NCBI GenBank assembly: GCA_002917075.1
Contig: NTMA01000009.1
Coordinates: 310,001-374,000, forward strand
Length of the DNA stretch: 64,000 nt
From: Hawksworthiomyces lignivorus
Lineage: Eukaryota; Ascomycota; Sordariomycetes; Ophiostomatales; Ophiostomataceae
Reading direction: 5' to 3'
Shown here: positions 1-10,983 of the stretch, in pieces
Position numbering within the stretch: the first letter of the stretch is position 1
How the letters are laid out: each line of letters starts with the position of its first letter
Notes under the pieces: generated by a model
What the model was told of the DNA's origin: nothing
What the model saw: the letters and a program-made list of their open reading frames with translations, nothing else
Databases searched by the model: none
Position numbers and translations under genes: made by a program

Positions 1-3000
1 TTGACTGCGATGTATGCTTGTCCGCGTTGACATTATAGGCAGCTGCAACGCCGCAATGGCAGAGCTAGCGGGCGACTGGTTGTCCCGGGCGGTGCTCCTA
101 AATTAGGCTTTCGCCGGCCTGTCCCTATGATGCGCTAATATAGGCCGGGCCACCATCGTATGTAGCCAGAACCGAGATGGGCGCCAATTCGACATACGGA
201 CGGCCTGTACTCTACAGTATATAAGTATATACAACTACCTTACAAATATGTAGGCGAACGACAGTATGATGCGGCAGATAGCACAACAGCTACACGTGTA
301 ATATATCTGATGACGATTGGAAGACGAAAACAAAAAAGGTACTCTTCATGATTCTTTGCCATGCGGAAAAACCTTGAAGACTGCCTCTTTGGTGGAAATG
401 AACAGGACCAGACCAGGCTTTTGTGCCTTAGCATCAAGCAAGGGGAGGACAAATGTGAAGAAAGAAGAGCACAAAAGAAGCAAAACGAAAAATAAAATAA
501 AATAAGAAGCACTTATTTGTCCGTACCGAGTAGTCATGGGTGATAGTGGAGCATATATATTGTGGAGAAGCAGAACCGTTTTCTGCATAGGAGACAGGCA
601 GTTGACCAGAGGGGAAAAAGACAAACCCCCGGCACTCTTGCGCTTTGATCATGACCAGGTTAAAAAGCGTCACTTTTGCCCCATATTCTACGACTACTGT
701 GCGTGCTACGTAAAGGAGCGTGTATGTACGACGTGCTCTGGCTAGATGTATGAAGAGGCTAGAATCAAGAAAATGAAAACCGGCCAGGGTGCAAGCCGAG
801 GCGTCTTCGCAAGAGAATAGCCCTGCGGGACTCGTGGTGCAACGATTCTCAGAATGGACATGAGAGCCAGAAAACAACAAATCCCCCGTCTCAGCTCATA
901 AGCCTACAGAGGACAACAAGCACACGCCGCAGGCGATTCCTGGTACAATTAAGACATGCGTTTAGCCTTGTACCCGGATTTGGATGGGTCCGAAGAGATG
1001 TGCTGTATGCACTGCTATTGCTACGATTAAAACTTTGCACAGAAGCGAAGAGCATACTCCGTAGATGTGGGTGAGGACCAAATGTACGATATGTATAAAA
1101 CGGGTTATATCGAGTTGGAATAAGAAAAAAAAAAAAAGGAGAAAGACAAAGAAGAAATATGGCCCCAAAGAAAGTGAAGCTGTATCGACAAAGATTGGCT
1201 ACAAAAGTAGGCCCTACGTAGCGAGGTGTGTAGCGAAGTGTGTCTGTCTCGCTGATCCCGCGCGGGAGAATGCCCAGCAGAAGCAAGCAAGCTTTTGGTC
1301 AAAGCGGATGCGGAGGAAACCCAGGCCAACGGAAACAAAAAGGCATCCCTCCTTCGTTTGTGTATGCGAAAGCAGAGAGTAGATTTAAAACAAGCGACGT
1401 AGTGAGAGGCGCGTGAATTCTACCAGAAATACGGTAACCAGCACAGGACGCTGAGTACGGAGAGAAAACACCACAGAGAAAAGAAACAAAAGTATGTATG
1501 TACAGGTATGTAGGTGTTGTATGCAAGGAAGTGGGCCATGTCTTGGATGGCCAGAAGGTCCAGTTCTGCGCGGTGGGTGCTACCACAGAGAAATGGTGGT
1601 GGCAGACCGTGAGCTCATCCGAAAAGGCTGTGCGTATGGTTTGGGATGGTAATTCTACGGTTGCATGTGTTTTCTTGCAGCTGTGTTCGCAGACAACTGC
1701 TCTCGACTCGGAAGATTCTCGTGGGAGGAAAAAGAACAGACAGACGACGCGTGGGAGAACAGACTCCCGCTCCTCCACGCCCACCGATTGCTCTTCTCAG
1801 AGATCGCCCAGAAAATTGAGAATCAGAGAAAGGCGATCACAAAGTCCAATAGCCATACGCCTCAAGGGCACTCGTATTATGAGCCTCTGTCCATACACAG
1901 CGGGACTGGTCAGAATGTACGGCGTACACGTACGAGTACACTACTGACGCTCTTTGGCTGTTCCCTTATAAGAATGTCCTGGTAGACTAAAACAAAAGGA
2001 CGAAGCAGTTTATTGCACCTTTTTCTCGTACTAATTCCATACAAGGGCAAGTAATGTAGGAAATGACAAAGGGGAAAGACAGGGCAAAAAGACCAGACGC
2101 TGAAAGGAGAATGGACAAAACGAGATTTTGCACGTCCTGGGCGATTAAAAACGAAACAAACTTGGCAGCGCACGGCCGTCTGCATCCCTGCGTCTGCGCC
2201 GTCGCTTCTGCCAAGCGACAAGGATGAACATGGGTAGTGGGTGCGTGGACGATGCAAGGAGGGCTTAGGGATTGGAGTCGAGCTGCAAGCTACCTTACGC
2301 AGTACGAATAGCTCCACGTACGGGGCATGAGCAAGCCTGCGTGTGTCTGTCGTACTTGACATGTACTCCGCGCTGCCGCAGACGCTATGAGTTACGTATA
2401 TGTACTCAAAAACTTACAAGCGCGCCGCTGAGGCAAGGATAGAGCAAATGATGGGAGGAGTCCTGCGATAAGGAGGGTTAAGGGTTGCCGGGGGACGCGG
2501 AATAGCTAGGGCGCGGTTTACTTCCGGACGTTAGCAGCTAGTACGTAGTCACGGTAGTGTAATTACTCGTACGATGCGCATGCGCATATTCCCACACATT
2601 CACACGCGCTGCATAATTACGTACTCGGGACACTTAAGCACTGCGCAGCAGATGGCCGTTGGACTTGCGCAGGGTGCGATCCCAAGATTATGTAAACTGG
2701 AGACTATGAACATACGTGTAAGACCAATAGACATGCACACCTCGCCTGGACCACTACATAGTGCACACAAAAAATGCACAAGTCAATAGAGCAGGTTTAT
2801 GTGGTTTGTGCGGGACTAAGCTGACGGCTCAGTACTAGGAGCGGCGGAAAGGAAAGTCCCGCCAAAGGAAACGCCGCGCTCTATGTAAACGGTGAAATTG
2901 TGGGATAGGAGGACACTAGCCTCACTTCAGAATGTGTTCAACGACAAATAGTGCCGGGCTGGCAACACAGTACGGTGTAAAACTAGTGCCCAGTCTCCCA

Positions 3001-4240
3001 GTCTCAACGCCTACAAACAAACGCCTAGTGAGCTAGTGCTCTCCGCACCGAGGGCGAAAAACCTGCAAAGACGTGCCGAGGGATGTGCGACTATGGGAGT
3101 TAACGGATTGACTTGTCATTTTTTCAACCGGTCAAGGAGAGACTAAAATGGCGAACAAGAAAGAGGGGAGGAGCTGAATATGAAGGACATGTTGGATTGA
3201 GAAGAGATAAAAGAGTCCCCAAGACATCAACGGTCAATACTCGAGGGCGGCGTGTAAAAATAACCCATAGGCAGCTTTGAGGACGACAGGTGGGCACCGC
3301 AGGGCATGGTCGGCCACAGAGCACTTGTGCCATGGATCCGGGGAACCTCCGGTCAATACATAAGTCGGCATAGGCTACGACTTTTTCTACTTCAGTCTCA
3401 CAAAGTAAGTAGCCGAACTCCTAAGCAGAGTATCTGTGTATATATGCTTTCCTCGGCATGACTTATGGCAGAAAAAGCCCCCAATTCCTGCTGCTTGTTC
3501 GCAGCATGTTCAAGGGAACCCAGCCTACAGGCGAATGACTCGTCCGATATTGTAAATCTTAGCGGATGGACATTGGCATGTAACAGCGTCCTCTGTCAAG
3601 AAGGCGCTGTTCCGAACAATGTGGTATTAGCCTCGCACCGTGTTCAACAGTTTCTAACGTTCACTGCACCACAGTTCATGGCCAGCGCATGGCCAGTATC
3701 TGGCCAGTGTAAAACACTGCATTGCCAATGCAATGCACGCTGCGTACGTGCGGTGCAGCGTGTATCTGCCGCAGCATGCATGATGTACGTAGCGTCTTGC
3801 AGGATGCAGTTGCAATGATACTCAGTGCCGGCAGAGACCGAACGCCACCATCGCACATGGCTATGCTGACGCAGATCCCACCACTAACCAAGGAAAAGAT
3901 ATTCTCGACGGTGAGCAGAAAGAGAAATGGCAATGGATGGGGGCCAAACACAAGACACATGGTAATAGCAGGGCATACGTACGCTTATGCAGAGAGCAAG
4001 CATGGCTTTTGTCATGACTAGCAGGGCTATCCTCTGTATGAAGATGTGGAATGAAGAGCTCCAGTTGAATGAAGAGGACATATCCCAGAAAGAAAAAGCA
4101 ACGGCGTGAAACGAAACGTGGGATGGTATTTTGCGAAATGAATATTGCAAATATGAAGTACAATGCATGCTACAAGGTCCATCATATCCGACGACCTTAC
4201 GTGCAGAGGCTCGCGAAGAAGTAAACAAAAGAAGACAAGA

Positions 4241-4264
4241 CTGGATCTGGAAGGCCAGATCCAG
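4241..4264. repeat. Perfect 10-bp inverted repeat (hairpin)
   Basis: Arm CTGGATCTGG at 4241-4250, loop AAGG, and arm CCAGATCCAG at 4255-4264. It lies in the gene-poor left flank. There is no adjacent gene to which a terminator or operator role could be assigned. Confidence 0.6.
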
Positions 4265-5686
4265 GTGCGTTTGGCCACCCGCCATCGTCTTGACTTTTGG
4301 CCATCCGATATTTCCATGCGTTCATCTCATTCTATTTCTTGGTATGCCTATGAAATGCAGTCCAGTTGAACCTGCTTGCTGGTAACATGTCCCGGGAGTC
4401 TGGGAAAATCATGCATCGGACAATTTCACCTAGTTGCTTGGGAATCTAGCTGCACTGGATAGAAAACTGGAAAGCGTAGAGATGGAGATGCGCTCTCGGT
4501 TACGGGAAGGCGGAAGTAAACGCGAGAATTCTCGCCATACTACATCGTGTTGTATGCCCGGGTTGCATTGGGCCTTTTTGCCTTTTTTTTAACGGGGGTC
4601 GCCAGCCCTAAAAAAAATCTCGGGAGCAATAAAAATCCAAATTCGCTTCACGAAAAACTACATATACAAAAATACGCGACACAGCTTAGCTCTATTAGCT
4701 ACTTTACGAATGCTGAGATGTGAGTTAAAAAGTGGGTATCTCCACAGATACTCTGTAGCCGAGCAGCTCTCTCGAGCATACACTCTGGACACTGGTTAGA
4801 ACGGGGAGCAGCGGATGCATCTACGTGACAAGAATACAAAAATGTCCCTATGGGACCAAGTTGGTTGATGCGGAGATATTGGCGGAAAATAGGTTCCCAT
4901 AGTCTGGACGAGTCCTAAAAGTCTTGTGAAGAAGGGGAGAGGGGATGAAGGGGGCCAAGGGAGGTAGATAAAAAAGGGAAAGAAAAAGAAGAAGTAAAGA
5001 AAGTAGAGAAAAACGGGTGCAAGATCAGGGAGACGAAAGACAAACTGAGACGATGAGAGGAGAAAAATCTCCTTTCATCCAACCCGCCACTGGAAAACAC
5101 GAAAACGAAAATAGAGGGTGCTTGAATCGAGCAACGGGCAGAAAGAGAGAAAAAGTAAAGAGTAAATTGACCAATCATCTGAAAGTAGTCTCTCTGAGTT
5201 CTGAGCAACGAAAGCCCTGTGGTCTGGACTAGACGAATCGGCTTCTGAGAAACATGGGCACCAACTTCTAAGACATGCAGCTGGGAGGTCCCAAATACGC
5301 GTAGGAGTCGAAGCAACATAAGCCTACTTGCAGACGTACAAAAGGTCCCTTGCTTGGAACACAGCCCTCGTCTTGTCTCACTCTCTCACTTCTTTTCCCC
5401 TATATATATACTCGTAAGCGTTGCATGTAGGAGCTTCTCGAAGAGTTAAGACGAATGCTCCACAATCTTTCCCCTTTGGATTCGGGTTTCTGTTATGTAC
5501 TTCTACAGAGCATGCTCTCATTCTCGCCGCCCTTGACCGTTTGAGATTGTCTCACTAGAGACGATCAAAAAGGGAAGGACACTCGCTGGCAGAAGTCAGC
5601 AAGGAGAGAAAAGCTCACCGGGTGGCGGACGCGATTCGTAATAGCTTTCTGAGCAACGCGGAAAGTTGGGTTATGACTGCTGTTCC

Positions 5687-5758
5687 GCGTCTTTGCGTCT
5701 CTGCGTCTCTGCGTCTTTGCGTCTTTGCGTCTTTGCGTCTTTGCGTCCTTGCGTCCTT
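5687..5758. repeat. 8-bp tandem repeat, 9 copies
   Basis: Nine head-to-tail copies of GCGTCTTT with C/T variation at positions 6-8 (units 2 and 3 end TCT; units 8 and 9 end CTT). The unit is not a multiple of three. On the minus strand all three frames therefore read one repeating 8-residue string of the KDAKTQRR type. That is a property of the repeat and not evidence for a protein. It is a minisatellite in an otherwise featureless stretch and is likely to vary in length between strains. Confidence 0.95.
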
Positions 5759-7375
5759 GTCTACTTATACAGGTAGCTATTATAGAGAAAGGGGATGTTA
5801 ATTTCCCTCCCAAAGTTGTGTAAGCATCACCAAACAAGAGTATATGTGGAATTAACTAGACTGCCACAGCATCCGCTCCCTTGACCTCCCATGCGCATAC
5901 TTGCCCTCCTAGAGGGCAGTGCAAGATAGTCCGCAATGTATCTTTTGACCTTGCTGGCATCTGCTACGGGAGAATCTAACAATAGCTAACCCTTTGTCGA
6001 ATCTACGTGGGTATCGGTACGTCTGTGTAGACTTGACTTGTTATGAGATCTGACAAAATGCTGACCCATTTTTTTTATATATGTTTACGCGGCACGTCTG
6101 TTTTGGGGCGGTAGTCGAATACGAGATATTGAAGTGGTGAGGCTGCGATTGTGATTCATGATCATCTGCCAGCTGTTTGTGCAGGAGGTGCGCAGCTATC
6201 ACATTTAATTTCCAGAAGCTGCAACTGTTACGTTCGCCGTGGTGTCGGGAGGTCGTTCACTACACATGCCCTGTAACAGGTCATAACAGACTGTTTTTCT
6301 AGAAACTCGAAAATATCTCAAGTAGAATATGATAAGTGACCATATTGCCACTTGCATCTAGCGCGACGGCCTCCGACGGCTGTCATCTTCACGAAGGAGT
6401 GTGAGAACAACCAAGCGGTTGTTTGACATGTACTAAGATCAAGGAGAAGAGATTGAAATATTCACATTTCTCTTTTTTCTTGCAATCGGTGACTAACGTC
6501 AATATTCACTTTTATGGGATTTGTGTGTAAACACGGCTGAACTACTTTGGGAAAAGATGGAAGACCCTAGCAAGAAAAGCAGGAAGCAGATTCTCTAGAC
6601 TAAGCGAAAGATGGTAAAGGTGCCAATAAACATCAGGGAGGCTTGGCCAGGATAAACCGTATGTAGTGGCTGCCAATACAAGCTGGAAGAATCTCTGGCA
6701 TAGAAAAGCAAGGGGACTTCAGCTGCTCTTTCGCCTTAGATGCGATGTAGTTGTGTCGCGTGATCTCGCTCCCACCTAAGCGAACCTAGCGTCGATCCCA
6801 GCTTTCTCGAAGGATGTGTAATTCAACAGAAGAGTATGCTTGAGTTGGATGACAAGAAATATTTAAAGGTTGATTTGTGTTTAAAGAACTGGGTAGAGAT
6901 ACAAAGGGTAAAAAGAACGATATAACGCCGCTGCTGCCGAATGGCTAAATCACGAGAGTTTGGAAAGATCCTCTCGTCAGCGCAGCGGGTGTATCCCAGA
7001 CTACACTCTGACCTCCAGGCTCAAAGAGGATGACGATGAAAATGATGGGGATGACGAAGAAGAGGAGACATAAAGATCTCTATACAGCCGTTCCACGTTG
7101 TTCACCACTGTTTACTGTAATACTTTGTAATCCTGCATCGCTATCACCTCTAACTAGATAGTATGGCGGTTTCTGGCCCAGAGGGTTCTGCTTCGCATAG
7201 ACGCACATGGTTAGGACTGGCTAATAAATATGACTAAACCAAAACGTCTCTTACGTGAGAAGCCAGGTGCGTATTACGCCTTCGTATTTGCTGTTTCTAG
7301 GGAAAAGCAAGAAGTCCAGGAATCCTTTTAAGCGCACCTTTTCACAGTATATATATTCTATTTGCAGTCCCATTT

Positions 7376-8746
7376 TCACAACTTGGCTCCTTCTACGTCA
7401 TCAACCTCGCCGAAAAGGTTGAGAAACGCCGTATGGACCTCGTCTGTAAGGTCGCTGGCCTGCAAGCTGCGGCCTCGCTTTTCAAATGCAAGACGGGAAG
7501 ATTCCTGACGGAGAGTTAGCTTTTGGGGGAAAATAGGACAAGTCGAGTCTGAGTTTAGAGGCAAAGAAGGAGACATGAGAGCAAGCGGTAGAGACAAGAA
7601 GACAAAGAAGGGGTGAGAAAAGAGGAGATGGGACATACGCGTGTGATGGCGCTGCCGCCAAAGGCAGCCAGCATGACCAGCTCGTGCTCGTCTAGGCGCC
7701 GCTCGCGGGCGCCGTCCCAGAGTCCATCTAGGTATGCTTTGCGCCAGCCGAGGAAGGTAGCGATGCTGCCCGTCAGAGTGTCGCCCTGGCCGCCGGAGCG
7801 CTTGTGGCCGCCCGGCAGGTCAGACAGGTAGGGCCCCGGAGGGTGCTCGCCGTCGCCGCTGGCCAGGATGTCCACCTCGCCCTTCTGCACGATCGTGACG
7901 CCGCCGAGGACCTTGGCCAGCCGCACGGCGCGGTGTGTCTGGCTCTCGCCGGCGGCGGCGGCGGCGGCGCTGTCGCCGCCCTCGTCCTTTACCAGCGCCT
8001 TCTCCAGGCGGCCAAACTCCACCACGTTGGGCGTCAGCACCGCCAGCGGGTACCCGCGCACCAGCTCGGGCCGCGCCTGCACGAGCAGCAGCGCATCGGC
8101 GTCCAGCACCAGCGGCAGCGCTTGCTTGCGGGCGGCCGCCACGATGTGGCCCACAGTGGCCTGCATGAGCGGGTCGCGGCCGAGCCCGGGCCCGACCACG
8201 AGCACGTGCAGTCGCGGCAGCAGCTGCTCGGCGACGCGGCGGCCGACGGCTGCCGCCTCTTTTTCGATGTCGCGGTTCGCGCTGCCCTCCGCACTCTCGC
8301 TCTGCCGCATCAGCGGGTGCACCATCAGGTTCGGAGAGTAAGTCTTGATCACGGCCGCAGCTGCCGGCGTGCAGATGACGTGGGACTTGGGCGAGATAGT
8401 GTAAGTGGGGAACCAAATACGCAGCTAAATGAGGACGAGAAGAGGGCACAAAGAGATCAGCTGTCATACCATGTCACATCCTAGTCGTGCACTGGCAATG
8501 GCAGAAAAATAAGGCGCGCCTGTGTAGTCTTCGCTGCCTCCAATGACGCCGATGCGGCCGAGCTGGCCTGGGAATGTCGTCAGTAGTCTTTTCCGTTGTC
8601 CTACCGGATAATAGCCGAATCTAATGGCGCTACTTACCTTTGTGAAAGGAACCGAGCATTGGTGGCACCATCTGGCGCACGCGGGCAAGTAGGGCTTTGC
8701 TGGCCGGAGACATCGCGGAGGCGGCGGGATGATCTGCCTGGGACAT
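7376..8746 (-). CDS. NNR2: ATP-dependent (S)-NAD(P)H-hydrate dehydratase
   Basis: Metabolite-repair enzyme that uses ATP (or ADP in some relatives) to dehydrate the S form of damaged NADH or NADPH hydrate. It belongs to the ribokinase-like YjeF C-terminal/CARKD family. The coding join is 8638-8746, 8470-8567, 7639-8385 and 7376-7504 and gives 360 residues, close to the fungal norm. Recognisable motifs are [15 protein letters not shown] near the N-terminus, a VVGPGLGRD loop, [19 protein letters not shown] and the nucleotide-binding GGQGDTLTG loop near residue 280. There is no epimerase (YjeF N-terminal) domain, as expected for the fungal stand-alone enzyme. Introns are 70, 84 and 134 nt. The second uses an AAG acceptor, because the nearest TAG would leave a 45-nt intron. 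The start is the first in-frame ATG of exon 1, with another Met eleven codons on. Confidence 0.93.
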
Positions 8747-10203
8747 TGTTTTGAGTAGTCTAAGAGAAGGCAAAAATTAATTGGAACGCGGGATTCCTAT
8801 CGATTCGCTCGCAATTACTATTGGTGGTGTGATCGAACGTAGAGGCAGAGATATCAAGAGAACGAGCTCGCGTTCCAGCGCTGCTATGTTCTTAGAACGA
8901 GCTCAATCACAAATTTGATGCTATGCGACACTGCAACGGCCAATTTTGTTTGTTGCAGCGCCATAGAGCTGCAGCAAGATTTGGTTGGCACTCTGTTTCA
9001 CGGTGGCTACATCTCATTGTCGCTTTTCCAAAAGACGTGAGAAAATACCTACCATTTTGCATGATGTCACGGGCGGCGCATCGGAGATTCGGCTGCAAAT
9101 CCCCGCCTGTTTTGTAAGCATCCCCAGCGGCTTTTTCACTTGCCGCTAGAAATACACAACTAAATACATAACGTTACTGAGGCTAAGCGCCTTCTTCGTA
9201 TAAAACTCTTTGATATCTATGCTATTGACACGTGCTGACACTGGATGAATGACACTCGATGAAGAACGGTGTTCCGCAAAGCAGAGCAGAAAGAAATGAG
9301 AGATAAGAGGCAGCTGGGAAAGAGAAGGCAGGCACTTGAATATACACATTTCTGAACACATACGGTACCCGACTGGAGAATAGCCAATTCGTGGAGACAA
9401 GAGCGAAGCCATTTTGTCACGATTTGGTTGAGAGCCGAAAAAGGCTTCCAGTCGTAGGCCAGAGGCCTACCCGACCGTGAAGCTAATGTGGTCCCACCAC
9501 AGAACCTGGCTGTAAGGGAGGACGCCTCACGCCCTTCCTGTAATAAAGGGAGCTATACAAGTTAGGAATCCGCTCATGCGGCGGGTTTTCCATGGAGGTT
9601 TTAGCGAGTGGTGGTGGTCTTGGTCGTTAGGTTGAGTCGAGAGAGTCAGCTCGCCTTGCTCTCAGCATCGCTGTTAAAATAAACATAATAAACTTTGAAG
9701 GAGAATACATAGTCGCAAGCGATCTTTATAACTGATTAAACAAAATATTATAAAAGCATATTTCCTTTACAATAATCGTAAACGCTCCTAGTTTCGTCTA
9801 TCTTTCACGCGATGAATGTGCAATTCTTTACAACGCCTTCTAACATAAACTTCGAGCACCAAACAATATGAACGATGGTGTATATCTTTTAATCATTCGA
9901 TTTACCTTTATATTAAACCATGAAACACAATTTGTACACACGACACAAACAAATAACTGCTTCCGGCATGGTTGGCTCATTGGTCTTCTGGTTCATCTAC
10001 CCCTGGACCGGCTTGAGAAGATCCATGGCCTCGGCATGACTTTTGAGGCGCCATTTAGTGCTGGACATTAATAGTAGTTCTAAAACCAAACTATGGAGTG
10101 GCTGGTCTCTCCAGAATGTAGTATTGGCTACATCTACGTTGACGCCTAGTCCTGAGCCATCAGAGCGGAGAAGCGAAATCGTTGCCGCACCGGACTGATT
10201 CCA
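8747..10203. other. Intergenic, with AT-rich patch
   Basis: No gene is supported. From about 9661 to 9960 the sequence becomes strikingly A/T- and TpA-rich compared with the neighbouring exons, and it marks the left edge of the block carrying the HET relic and the AAA+ gene. The small open frame at 9868-10071 has no recognisable features. The composition would fit an old repeat or element decayed by repeat-induced point mutation. No terminal repeats or transposase motifs are visible. Confidence 0.45.
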
Positions 10204-10206
10204 CGC

Positions 10207-10395
10207 TCACCATTTTTCAAGCCGGACCATGACATCTTCCTCTGTACCCTCTTGAATCGACACGTAGGCTAGACACTTAATGTTATAGTTGACCCCTCCG
10301 GGTAGAGCTTTTAAAAACATACTGCGCTCTACGCCTTCCTCTAGGGTGTTGATTCCTCCGGCCCACTGTTGGCGCCCGGCCCACGATGATAGCAC
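10207..10395 (-). pseudogene. Unassigned 62-codon open frame, possible relic
   Basis: A short minus-strand frame ends at the TAA at 10207 and contains a charged stretch (EEGVERS, EGTEEDVMVRLEKW). It follows the HET-domain relic in the same direction, so it could be the decayed 3' part of that gene. I do not recognise it and cannot show continuity, because the intervening frames are closed. It may equally be chance. Confidence 0.2.
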
Positions 10396-10399
10396 TCCG

Positions 10400-10905
10400 G
10401 GCTCGCCTTATGGATCATGTCGAATAATAAGCCTTTCACAACGACCTTACCGAAACCAACGAGCCACCACAAGGAACTGGCGAGCCACCACAAGGAACTG
10501 ACGAGCCAAACGCGGCAAAGAGAATCAGGGAGGCTACCGAGCGATTATTCAGCTGCACCAGCCATGTCTTGTCGTCTTTCGGTTCGTCGCCGGGGAGTAT
10601 AATCTAATCGGGGCAAAAAGATGGGAGGCTAGTAAGGCGCCGGTGTCTGCCAAGAACGTTGAGAAGATTCAATTTCTTTTGGTGCTGGATATATGCAATT
10701 GCAAAGCGTTGACACTCAACCTCAACAGGGATGGCGTAGTTCAAGTAAATCACCCCGTCCAGACTCCGTTCTAGACCGATAAGGGCGCATATCTTGTGCC
10801 TTGGGTCTGTCAACAGCCGTTTTCGAAAAATATTTATGGCGCAGTGGAAAGGATACTTGAGAAGCGGATTCGAGGATGTATTCTTCTAGGCGGTATGTTG
10901 ATTTT
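10400..10905 (-). pseudogene. HET-domain (heterokaryon incompatibility) gene relic
   Basis: Reading leftwards from about 10905, the translation contains LLTDPRHKICALIGL, then YAIPVEVECQRFAIAYI, LNLLNVL and LPSFCPD. These follow the order and spacing of the end of the fungal HET domain and the conserved DPRDK-x-YALLGL ... LPSWxPDW block after it. The codon after PD is TAG where the family has Trp (TGG), a single G-to-A change on the coding strand. Past that stop the same frame stays open for another 58 codons (10432-10605) before TGA. Upstream the frame is closed by TAG at about 10896, and no N-terminal HET motif or initiation codon is visible. HET proteins trigger cell death when incompatible strains fuse. 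This copy cannot make a full protein. A 21-bp duplication lies inside it. Confidence 0.7.
10460..10507. repeat. 21-bp direct duplication inside the HET relic
   Basis: Two adjacent 21-bp copies (10460-10480 and 10481-10501), identical except for the last base, followed by a 6-bp partial third copy. On the minus strand they encode the repeat VPCGGS-P in the readable frame downstream of the TAG. The unit is a multiple of three, so it may predate loss of function. Confidence 0.85.
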
Positions 10906-10983
10906 TACTGTAATCACAGAGTTGCTGTACCCAATACCACCCAGTATTGTCCGATTAGAAACCGCGAAACTCCTCGTCCAGCT

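Larger units (their letters stand above)
1..7375. other. Gene-poor left flank, no supported gene
   Basis: I find no reading frame here with recognisable family motifs, consistent codon bias or plausible exon joins. The longest open frames (for example around 1.3-1.8 kb and 1.9-2.4 kb on the minus strand) have low-complexity or stop-flanked translations without domain signatures. The sequence is rich in short TAC/GTA-type steps and in scattered A/T runs, as in fungal intergenic DNA. The only clear structures are an 8-bp tandem repeat at 5687-5758 and a perfect 10-bp hairpin at 4241-4264. It may hold regulatory sequence, UTRs or a non-coding transcript that cannot be recognised by eye. Confidence 0.5.

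Noticed and set aside
1299..1784. 161-codon minus-strand open frame in the left flank
   Set aside because: No domain signature, no codon bias like the real genes, and overlapping frames on the other strand are equally open.
2470..2500. GGGTTAAGGG-like string suggesting telomeric repeats
   Set aside because: Single imperfect occurrence, no tandem TTAGGG array.
2835..3000. GGAAAGTCCC inside a GC stem, reminiscent of the CR-I core of RNase MRP/P RNA
   Set aside because: Only the short core matches. I cannot find the partner CR-V element or the flanking helices, and an 8-10 base match is expected by chance in 64 kb. A covariance-model search would decide.
7804..8484. Long plus-strand open frame opposite NNR2
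   Set aside because: Antisense shadow of GC3-rich coding sequence; low-complexity translation without motifs.
9420..9660. Possible solo LTR next to the AT-rich patch
   Set aside because: No TG...CA ends with target-site duplication and no second copy in the window.
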